Shown here: one piece after another, positions 1-5,676 of the stretch
Position numbering within the stretch: the stretch's first letter is position 1
Layout of the letters: the number at the start of each line of letters is the position of its first letter
Source: Deferribacteres bacterium
GTDB taxonomy: Bacteria > Nitrospirota > Thermodesulfovibrionia > UBA6902
Assembly: GCA_030598625.1 (NCBI GenBank)
Contig: JAUVPO010000132.1
Location: 1 to 5,764, forward strand
DNA: 5,764 bases
Direction of reading: 5' to 3'
Translations under genes and position numbers: made by a program
Notes under the pieces: model-generated
Told to the model about the DNA's origin: nothing
Seen by the model: only the letters and a program-made list of their open reading frames with translations
Databases searched by the model: none

Positions 1-96
1 TATTTTTTGCGTAATCCTTCTTTTTTATGCTCCTGGTAATTATATGCGCTATATCTGATGGAAGGTTATTAGTAAATTGTTTATCTTTTCAGTATG
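1..96. other. Intergenic DNA downstream of the cytochrome; no gene recognised
   Basis: Read leftward, this AT-rich stretch has no hairpin with a U-tract. Purine-rich Shine-Dalgarno-like elements (AGGAG at 34-30, AAGAAGGA at 23-16) lie close to the left edge, but no ATG, GTG or TTG lies between them and base 1 on the minus strand. Another leftward gene could begin just outside the window; this cannot be confirmed here. Confidence 0.4.
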
Positions 97-891
97 TTAC
101 TTCTCTATCTCTTCTTTATCTTTATGGCATGCCAAACATATTTTGTGCTCAAAGCTCGTAATACGAGTCATGAATTCCTCACTCACTCCTTTTGTCTTAG
201 CGCTATCAACCTGGCCGGGCAGACGGATCCTGCCCTTTTCGCCGGCGCCCCCTGCCGCATCTCTTTCATTCGGTATTACACCTCTCTGATGGGGATTGTG
301 ACATGTAGCGCACATAATTTTCCCATCGTAATCAAGCGGAAATATTATGCCGAACTGCTTTTCTGTTTTTTTCATCATTAATGACATCTCCGCAGACGGT
401 TTAAGCAGGTGATTGGCATTAAAAGGGTGTGCAAGTTGATATTGTTTAGCGCCGTGACATCCCATGCATATCATTTCAATGTCCCTGTTGAATTTAATTT
501 CAGAACGATGAATTTTAAAGGTTGCGCGTTTCTCATCGGGCTTTTCAACATGGCAGTATAAACACTTTTCCTCGATAATATTCCCCTTTTCATTTATCTG
601 GGTATGAGGGTCGCAAATCCTGTATTTATTTTTTATGTGGCACTGATAACAGACATCTATTTTTCGAGAGGGAGTAAAAGGGGATGATCCTATGAGAAAT
701 CTCTTTAGGGGCCTCATATGCACCTTGTGCCATCCCCACTTGCCGTAATAGGGGAAATCAATATTGTCTGTTGCAATATTAGCGCCGGCGGGGGCTATTT
801 TACCACTCTCCTGTGCGGACAACATATTGCTTGCGAGAGTTACTATTAAAAGCATTAATAGCAGCGTTGCTGTTCTCAGTGACCGTCTCAC
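97..891 (-). CDS. Exported pentahaem c-type cytochrome (doubled-CxxCH type)
   Basis: This 264-residue protein is predicted to carry electrons in the periplasm, plausibly to or from the molybdoenzyme encoded upstream. It starts at GTG. Residues 1-26 are a Sec signal peptide (RRSLR, a Leu/Met/Val-rich core, cleavage near SA-Q at 25-27). Five covalent haem sites follow: CYQCH at 81-85, CLYCH at 110-114, CMGCH at 142-146, CATCH at 194-198 (in the context CATCHNPH) and CLACH at 252-256. A CDPH at 93-96 lacks the second Cys and is not counted. Other histidines (H55, H58, H128, H155, H161, H201, H249) could be distal haem ligands. The CATCHNPH block, followed by a basic RIRLP segment and a final CLACHK, matches the paired-CxxCH cytochrome style. 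There is no transmembrane anchor beyond the signal. It lies 86 bp after the preceding gene on the same strand, so it may be the last gene of the operon or have its own promoter. The stop is TAA, with no terminator visible after it. Confidence 0.93.
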   Translation of the reverse strand: MRRSLRTATLLLMLLIVTLASNMLSAQESGKIAPAGANIATDNIDFPYYGKWGWHKVHMRPLKRFLIGSSPFTPSRKIDVCYQCHIKNKYRICDPHTQINEKGNIIEEKCLYCHVEKPDEKRATFKIHRSEIKFNRDIEMICMGCHGAKQYQLAHPFNANHLLKPSAEMSLMMKKTEKQFGIIFPLDYDGKIMCATCHNPHQRGVIPNERDAAGGAGEKGRIRLPGQVDSAKTKGVSEEFMTRITSFEHKICLACHKDKEEIEK

Positions 892-897
892 TCTCCA

Positions 898-902
898 CTC
901 CT
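898..902 (-). promoter_or_regulatory. Ribosome binding site supporting the GTG start of the cytochrome
   Basis: The minus strand reads AGGAG, six bases before the GTG at 891-889. This site decides the start: the nearby upstream ATG (at 910-908) and GTG (at 898-896) are out of frame with the cytochrome, and the signal peptide begins immediately at this GTG. Confidence 0.65.
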
Positions 903-935
903 GTGGTCATCTTTGGCGCTTTATTTATTTTAACC

Positions 936-963
936 AGCTAAGAGCTGACCGCTGATAGCTGAG
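936..963. repeat. Degenerate 7-bp tandem repeat (about four units) in an intergenic gap
   Basis: On the plus strand four successive heptamers read agctaag, agctgac, cgctgat, agctgag, sharing a GCT core with 7-base period. It sits in the 86-bp gap between the small exported protein and the cytochrome gene. Heptad arrays of this AGCTGAT flavour occur as dispersed intergenic repeats in some bacterial genomes (general recollection, not checked). No open reading frame or terminator explains it. Confidence 0.55.
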
Positions 964-977
964 CTACTGCGTCATTA

Positions 978-1427
978 TCAATATCTTTTAAACACTAACC
1001 CTGAATTAAGAGGCAGATGATCTCTGTTTCCGACATCCCTTCCATACCATACATCATCAATTCTTTCCCACGTTGTCATTTGGGTAATTATGCTGATTCC
1101 TTTAGATGTATGCCTGTCACTAAAATTTATTTCGATTTCTGCGAAATCGTTTTGAAGCCCGTAACTGACTTTTTTTATTTCATGCTTTTGCAGTGTCCAT
1201 CCTTGCATGAATTTTTTCATCCCCTCCATATACATTTTTTGGGGGACGCTGTCCTGAAATAACGGCGTTCTGAATGAATATGTCTTTTCCCAATCATTTC
1301 CCTGTTCAAATTTGTAGTATTCTTTTACCCTCTTTTTCAGTTCTGAACTTGTATTATTAATACAGCTCAAATTAATCAGAACAAGACATATTATAACTGT
1401 TGCATTCAAAACAACTTTATTATTCAT
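978..1427 (-). CDS. Small exported protein, probable lipoprotein, possibly NTF2-like; function unknown
   Basis: I do not recognise a named family. The 149-residue protein has a short polar start, a hydrophobic segment at about 5-20 and Cys22 in the context NLSC, with a polar Asn/Ser-rich stretch after it. This looks like a lipoprotein signal, although Asn at -3 is atypical for a lipobox. The mature part has an N-terminal helix-like region (about 28-47), an aromatic-rich middle (F52, F57, Y66, F73, W77), and strand-like segments around 85-118. It ends TTWERIDDVWYGRDVG at 118-133. A helical start followed by strands and a closing W.r.ddvWy strand recalls NTF2/SnoaL-like domains; this is a fold guess only. 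It starts 14 bp after the chaperone stop, so it is probably co-transcribed. The ribosome site is weak (AGAAG directly before ATG). It may be an envelope accessory factor for the enzyme or cytochrome. Base composition is visibly more AT-rich than alpha. Confidence 0.75.
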   Translation of the reverse strand: MNNKVVLNATVIICLVLINLSCINNTSSELKKRVKEYYKFEQGNDWEKTYSFRTPLFQDSVPQKMYMEGMKKFMQGWTLQKHEIKKVSYGLQNDFAEIEINFSDRHTSKGISIITQMTTWERIDDVWYGRDVGNRDHLPLNSGLVFKRY

Positions 1428-1441
1428 CTTCTGAAATCTTA

Positions 1442-2128
1442 TCAGTTACTTGAGGAGATTTTTTCTGCCTCCGAGATATAGTTGTCTATTTCTCCCTTTT
1501 CAAATTCCATGAAGTTTTTGGTTATCTTTGCCATTTCCCTGTAAAAAGCCATTTCCGCTTCAGAAATAACTTTGTCACAAAACACGGGAATCCATTTCAG
1601 ATGTTCCGAGATAAATTTTTTCTCCATCCTGAGACAATAGAGCGCCCCGTCGTTATCATCCGCTTCACGGGCCTGCGCCTCACGTTTTGCAGCTTCCTGC
1701 ATGAATTCCAGTTCCACGCTGATATGGTCGGGCATTCCGGTGTAGCCGGACTTGTACTCAAGACCCGATGTCTCAATAAACTTCTTTACTGCGATGGTAT
1801 CCGCGCCCCACAGTTCGCCCCAATTGCCGTCACCTCTCTCATGATGGATTGACTCGTGGGGAGAGATATGCCTGCCGGGCCCCAGGAAGAGCCTCGTATA
1901 CTCCACGGCAAGGTCTTCTATTAATTCGTCCTCGGGCCTCTTAAAAAAATCATCCTTTAGTTCAGCCCCCATGCCGGATAAGACGGAAAGGAACCCGGGT
2001 TCCTTGATATGTTGCAATAATGTCTTGTTAATTTCAGCGCGATAAATCAACGCAAGCAGGCCGTAAATATTACTTCTCTGTGCAGCCGTCTCGATCATTT
2101 TTTTTTTGCATTTGAACTGTAACCTCAT
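1442..2128 (-). CDS. TorD/DmsD-family cytoplasmic chaperone for the molybdoenzyme catalytic subunit
   Basis: This protein is predicted to bind the Tat signal or apo-form of the alpha subunit and hold it for cofactor insertion before export. It is helical, with no signal peptide or membrane segment. The family landmarks are present: EYTRLFLGPG at 76-85 followed by SPHESIHHE at 89-97, then MPDHISVELEFMQEA at 132-146. These are the conserved E..Y..LF and DH...ELEFM blocks of the TorD/NarJ-like fold. The outer start at 2128 gives 228 residues, but the first ten (basic, MRLQFKCKKK) look unlike the family. An internal ATG at 2098-2096 gives 218 residues beginning MIETAAQRSN, which fits the usual N-terminus better. 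Neither start has a clear ribosome site. Placement behind alpha strongly supports a dedicated chaperone. The stop is TGA, 14 bp before the next gene. Confidence 0.92.
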   Translation of the reverse strand: MRLQFKCKKKMIETAAQRSNIYGLLALIYRAEINKTLLQHIKEPGFLSVLSGMGAELKDDFFKRPEDELIEDLAVEYTRLFLGPGRHISPHESIHHERGDGNWGELWGADTIAVKKFIETSGLEYKSGYTGMPDHISVELEFMQEAAKREAQAREADDNDGALYCLRMEKKFISEHLKWIPVFCDKVISEAEMAFYREMAKITKNFMEFEKGEIDNYISEAEKISSSN

Positions 2129-2152
2129 TACGCGATTAAACTTTTAAGACCT

Positions 2153-2167
2153 TTTCCCAATGGGAAA
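2153..2167. repeat. Short inverted repeat (7-bp arms) upstream of the chaperone gene
   Basis: The plus strand reads tttccca-a-tgggaaa, a perfect 7-bp inverted repeat around one central base. It lies 25 bp ahead of the outermost chaperone start. The near-zero spacer makes it look more like a dimeric protein-binding site than an RNA hairpin. It does not match a regulator motif I can name with confidence. Confidence 0.4.
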
Positions 2168-2190
2168 TGTATCAATTTCAAGCAATGGAG

Positions 2191-2220
2191 TGTGCCCCCC
2201 CTTTTTCAAGGGGGGGCACA
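2191..2220. repeat. Perfect palindrome, 13-bp stem and 4-nt loop, between alpha and the chaperone gene
   Basis: Arm 2191-2203 (tgtgcccccccTT) is exactly complementary to 2208-2220 (AAgggggggcaca), with loop tttc. Read leftward it begins 10 bases after the alpha stop codon. There is no U-tract after either arm, so it is not a canonical intrinsic terminator. A second G5 run at 2220-2225 extends the right flank but has no partner on the left. The structure looks like the C-run/TTTTTCAA/G-run type of dispersed intergenic palindrome. In the transcript it would form a very stable hairpin that could protect the 3' end of alpha mRNA or lower expression of the genes behind it (inference). Confidence 0.85.
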
Positions 2221-2230
2221 GGGGGTAATC

Positions 2231-4708
2231 CTACACCTTTGTGACCGTTACTACTGTATCCATACAGCGCAGCTGACCACTAATCGGGTCAGAAGAGTTC
2301 GGGATTATACTGTTTGAATTTACGCCGTATGTATCCCAGAACTTGTGCTTGAGGTCCGGATCATTATCACCTGCTTCCGGTGATTTCCTGCCTGAACCAT
2401 ACCTGCCGCTTTCCTCCCGTCCTACATGGAAGGAGAGGGCTATGACTCCGGGAACAATTTTTTCAGTTACGTTCGCGCTCGTTACAATCTCACCGACTGT
2501 TGATTTGACCTTGATCTTGTCCCCGTTACTTATGCCGAGAGCTGACGCTGTTTGAGGATTTATCCATCCGGGATTATCATGGAAAACCTCGCTAATCCAT
2601 TTACGGTGCGAGCTCCTCGAAAGGATATGGATGGCTACTTTATATGTAGTAAGGACCAGCTCACCGGACTTCATCTTCTCATGCTCGGGTATCGGCAACC
2701 AGGTTGGAAGAGGACTGAATCCCTTGTCCTTCATGAGAGCGGAATAAAGCTCAAAGTATCCTGTCTTGTTGAGTTTGTCGGGTTTAAAGCCCTCATAGAC
2801 CTTATCGCCTATTTTCTGGCCGACATATTGTTTGTAAGCACCCTTGGTCTTGGTGTAATCCCCGCTTCCCTTCCAGTATACACCCGTTGCTTCATCAAGG
2901 GTGGCGCCGTCGGTCCTGGCCTCTTTTTTATAGCCGTTAAAATTCGGCGTCGCTTTTTTGTCATACAATACGCCTTTTTCCTTCATGTGGGCCAGGCCGC
3001 CTGCCGCTTTTACAGCGGGCGTCATGTCGCATGACTTGCTGACAAACTCCTCCTTGGAGGCGCCTACACCTAACGGCATGCCCATTTTATCCGCGAGCTC
3101 GATTACCACGTCGCCGAAGTCCCTTGCCTCACCGAGCGGTTTAACCAGGGGCTGGCGGATATAGTACTCCGGTATCTGGGAAGGGGAATAATTATCTTCC
3201 CAGTCCCATCTCTCCATATAGGTGGCATCAGGCAGAATGATATCAGCGAGTTTGCTCGATTCGTCATAGACATTTGTACATGCCACTGTAAACGGGAGCA
3301 TGGTTTCATCCTTCAATATGGCTGCGATCTCTTTTGTCTCACCGTTTACGTAGACAGGATTGTAGCAGTACCACATGTATACATCGGGCCTTCCCTTGCT
3401 GCCGTCCTTGATCATCTTAAATGCCTCGTGGCTCACATGATGGGTCGGCAGGGCAACGCCCGTTCCGTCAACAATCTCAAGCCTCTTTGCCGCGGGTTTG
3501 TCTTTCGGTCCTTCAGGGTATTTCCATTCCGGCTTTACCCCCCTGCACCTTCCGCCGGGGTTGTCAATGTTTCCTGTTATGGCGGCGAGCATCTGGATCG
3601 CGCGTTCGGTCTCAACTCCGTTATAGTGGGCGATTGCTACCCTGAAGCTGATTACCACACCAGGCTTTGCTCTTGCAAATTCCTTTGCAATAGATTCAAT
3701 CTTCGATGCGCTTACTCCGCTAATCTTTTCCGCCCATGCGGGCGTGTACTGTGAGAGATGAGACTTAAGAGCTGCTACCTTATTATCAGTAGAGTCATTG
3801 ACATTCTCCGTGGTCCTGATAAATTTAAAAAATTCCTTGTCATGTAGATCATTCTGCATTATCACATTACACATGGCAAGGGCGACTGCTCCATCGGTTC
3901 CCGGCTTGATCGGCACCCATTCAGATGACTTGGCGGCAGTGTTTGAAAATCTCACATCAAAGGTCACACTCTTTACCCCTTTTTCAACCCGTGACTTGAT
4001 CAGCCTGTTTGAGCAGGGGACATGATTGATGTGGGCTTCCTGCACATTGCTGCCGAAATTCAGGACGTATTTGGTATTGTCGAAGTCCCAGTTGTCAAAA
4101 AATTTGCCCCATGTTAGCTCCTGGGCCACTTTTTTCGCGCTTGTACTTGTGGAGGTATGGTTTCCGATAGTCCCGCTTCCGTAGGTTGCCAGGAAAACGT
4201 CTTTTATCAGTTTTTCAGAGCTTGCCCTCATTGTGCCGTAGTGGAACATGAATTTTTCCGGCGTTCCTTCGTCGCGCAGTTTTTTCAGCTTGCCCGATAT
4301 TTCAGTAATTGCTTTGTCCCATGAAATCCTCTTCCATTTTCCTTCACCGCGTTTACCGGCGCGTTTCAATGGATAGAGGATCCTGTCAGGGAAGTATTCA
4401 TCATTAATGCCTGAATGTCCCTTTGCGCACATTTTACCCTTGGTCCTGTTGGACTTTGGATTGGATTCAAGCTTGACCAGCTTGCCGCCCTCAACATAAC
4501 CCATGGCCGCACACCTGGTTACACATGACAGGCATGCCGTGGGAATGGATTCTCTCTTTGCAAATGTTATGAAGTTGTAATCCTTGCCGCCTCTTTTTAA
4601 CTTCACCGCGCCGGCCAGGGAAGGAGATATAATACCTTCCCCGGCAGCAAGGAGAGCGCCGCCGGCAACACCCAGTTGTATAAAGTTACGGCGTGATAAA
4701 TTTGACAT
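2231..4708 (-). CDS. Catalytic subunit of a periplasmic molybdopterin oxidoreductase (DMSO-reductase superfamily, polysulfide/tetrathionate-reductase-like)
   Basis: The 825-residue protein is predicted to bind a bis-molybdopterin-guanine-dinucleotide Mo or W centre plus one Fe-S cluster. Residues 5-13 form a Tat motif (SRRNFIQLG), then a hydrophobic stretch with likely cleavage near residue 34. C59, C62, C66 and C94 form the N-terminal cluster motif (CxxCxxxC...C). Typical superfamily blocks follow: KRISWDKAI near 126-134, NFGSN at 217-221, IKPGTDGAVALAM at 267-279, YNPVYVNG at 449-456, and LADIILPDATYMERWD at 487-502. The C-terminal cofactor-binding domain includes HVGREESGRYGSG at 761-773 and ends DTVVTVTKV. 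The segment expected to supply the metal ligand (about 180-192, HTSTSTSAKK) has no Cys or Asp; Ser188 is the best candidate. A Shine-Dalgarno-like AAGGGAGA at 4723-4716 lies 7 bases before the ATG. Overall layout resembles PsrA/PhsA/TtrA-type reductases. Substrate and direction are unknown. The stop is TAG. Confidence 0.93.
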   Translation of the reverse strand: MSNLSRRNFIQLGVAGGALLAAGEGIISPSLAGAVKLKRGGKDYNFITFAKRESIPTACLSCVTRCAAMGYVEGGKLVKLESNPKSNRTKGKMCAKGHSGINDEYFPDRILYPLKRAGKRGEGKWKRISWDKAITEISGKLKKLRDEGTPEKFMFHYGTMRASSEKLIKDVFLATYGSGTIGNHTSTSTSAKKVAQELTWGKFFDNWDFDNTKYVLNFGSNVQEAHINHVPCSNRLIKSRVEKGVKSVTFDVRFSNTAAKSSEWVPIKPGTDGAVALAMCNVIMQNDLHDKEFFKFIRTTENVNDSTDNKVAALKSHLSQYTPAWAEKISGVSASKIESIAKEFARAKPGVVISFRVAIAHYNGVETERAIQMLAAITGNIDNPGGRCRGVKPEWKYPEGPKDKPAAKRLEIVDGTGVALPTHHVSHEAFKMIKDGSKGRPDVYMWYCYNPVYVNGETKEIAAILKDETMLPFTVACTNVYDESSKLADIILPDATYMERWDWEDNYSPSQIPEYYIRQPLVKPLGEARDFGDVVIELADKMGMPLGVGASKEEFVSKSCDMTPAVKAAGGLAHMKEKGVLYDKKATPNFNGYKKEARTDGATLDEATGVYWKGSGDYTKTKGAYKQYVGQKIGDKVYEGFKPDKLNKTGYFELYSALMKDKGFSPLPTWLPIPEHEKMKSGELVLTTYKVAIHILSRSSHRKWISEVFHDNPGWINPQTASALGISNGDKIKVKSTVGEIVTSANVTEKIVPGVIALSFHVGREESGRYGSGRKSPEAGDNDPDLKHKFWDTYGVNSNSIIPNSSDPISGQLRCMDTVVTVTKV

Positions 4709-4740
4709 TTTATTTTCTCCCTTCTTTTAATTTTTTTTAT

Positions 4741-5601
4741 TTATTCAAATGAAGATTTAAACTCAGCGAGTTTTGTCTCTTTTGTTAACTTTTTATTGTA
4801 ATGCCCCAACACCCCGTCAGGATCAATATAGAATACGTGGGGGTCTGTCTTTTCGTTCGGCAGGAGGGTTGACTTGTCCTTGTTTTCCAGTAGCTTGAAT
4901 TCCTTGGCAAGTTTTGCAACCCTGCTTTTAGGGTCATTCAGATCACCGAAATTCCTTGCCCTGCCCTGACAGGTATTCGTACATGAAGTCGTAATTTTTT
5001 TGTCAACACGATGCCGGCAGAAGGTGCATTTGCCTACTCCAATGTCCTTCTCCCTGTCAGCCCTGGTCAGTTTTACATTAGGGTCGGGAGAGCGAACTCC
5101 ATAGGGGCATGCGTCAACACATTTGTAACAACCGATACAGAGGGACGCATCTATCAGGATCATCCCGTCAGGGCGCTTGTACGTGGCCCCTGTCCTGTAT
5201 TTTGCCTTTCCCATTTTTTGCCTTTCACCGCTTTGTGCTTCAGGACATACTTCAACACACGGCGGCACTTGCCACTCCTTTGACGCGTCCCCGGCACAAT
5301 GGTTGCACAAACGCGGCAGGAAATGCTTTTGCGGGGCGGGATATTTGCCGTACTCCACGTTTTTAACAACAGTGTTGTACCTTCCCAGCGCGGCCCCGTA
5401 TTCAGCCTTGTCTGCAATGCAACATCCCCTGCAGCCGATACATTTTCTCAGGTCGACGACCATTGCCCAGCGGGCAAGTTTCCCCTTCTTTTTCGCAGCC
5501 CCGGCCTCATCAGGTAAAATGCCTGTCGCAGCAACCGCCACTGCCACAGCGCTGCCGGTCTTAATCAAGTCACGGCGGGATACTTTATTAGACTTGCTCA
5601 T
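4741..5601 (-). CDS. Tat-exported four-cluster ferredoxin-type beta subunit of a molybdopterin oxidoreductase
   Basis: This is the predicted electron-transfer subunit carrying Fe-S clusters between the catalytic subunit and an external partner. The 286-residue protein starts with a twin-arginine signal (SRRDLIKTG at 8-16, an Ala/Val-rich stretch, likely cleavage near residue 36). The four DmsB/NrfC-like cysteine groups follow: C54, C57, C60 (plus adjacent C61) with Asp64 at the usual fourth position; C99, C102, C115, C119; C155, C158, C161, C165; C192, C195, C207, C211. Two features are odd. Asp replaces Cys at 64, and 12 residues separate C102 from C115 where about four are usual. In this family the fourth ligand of group I normally joins the first three cysteines of group IV, so the altered cluster is probably the one held by C192, C195 and C207 (inference). 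The gene lies 32 bp upstream of alpha, and alpha and beta are very likely co-translated partners. Family assignment is secure; the exact subfamily is not. Confidence 0.93.
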   Translation of the reverse strand: MSKSNKVSRRDLIKTGSAVAVAVAATGILPDEAGAAKKKGKLARWAMVVDLRKCIGCRGCCIADKAEYGAALGRYNTVVKNVEYGKYPAPQKHFLPRLCNHCAGDASKEWQVPPCVEVCPEAQSGERQKMGKAKYRTGATYKRPDGMILIDASLCIGCYKCVDACPYGVRSPDPNVKLTRADREKDIGVGKCTFCRHRVDKKITTSCTNTCQGRARNFGDLNDPKSRVAKLAKEFKLLENKDKSTLLPNEKTDPHVFYIDPDGVLGHYNKKLTKETKLAEFKSSFE

Positions 5602-5605
5602 GATT

Positions 5606-5613
5606 ACCTCCTT
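5606..5613 (-). promoter_or_regulatory. Strong ribosome binding site of the beta subunit
   Basis: The minus strand reads AAGGAGGT, a full match to the anti-Shine-Dalgarno core, four bases before the ATG at 5601-5599. This is the strongest ribosome site in the window and fixes the beta start. The 75-bp gap between the upstream stop and this start shows no convincing sigma-70 promoter or terminator by eye. Confidence 0.8.
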
Positions 5614-5676
5614 TTTGTTAATGGTTCTGCCATTTTATTTCAATAATGAGAGCGAGTAGCACTCAGGATATAATTA

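Noticed and set aside
94..381. Plus-strand frames opposite the cytochrome gene
   Set aside because: The opposite strand carries five CxxCH motifs in one uninterrupted frame; these plus-strand frames are by-products.
604..615. Sixth haem site at CDPH in the cytochrome (residues 93-96)
   Set aside because: The motif lacks the second cysteine and spacing needed for CxxCH, so five haems are counted.
802..910. Upstream ATG at 910 as a start for the cytochrome
   Set aside because: It is out of frame with the haem-containing frame and has no ribosome site; the GTG at 891 has AGGAG at proper spacing.
2191..2220. Intrinsic terminator after the alpha gene
   Set aside because: The hairpin is strong but neither strand has a following U-tract, so it was recorded as a palindromic repeat.
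2552..3034. 160-codon plus-strand open frame opposite the alpha subunit
   Set aside because: It is a shadow of the conserved catalytic gene, with no ribosome site or domain.
5604..5633. Nine-codon minus-strand mini-ORF whose TAA overlaps the beta ribosome site
   Set aside because: It could in principle couple translation, but it has no ribosome site of its own and is short enough to occur by chance.
5177..5659. 160-codon plus-strand open frame opposite the beta subunit
   Set aside because: It lies antisense to a well-supported Fe-S protein, has no recognisable domain, and its composition is explained by the opposite strand.
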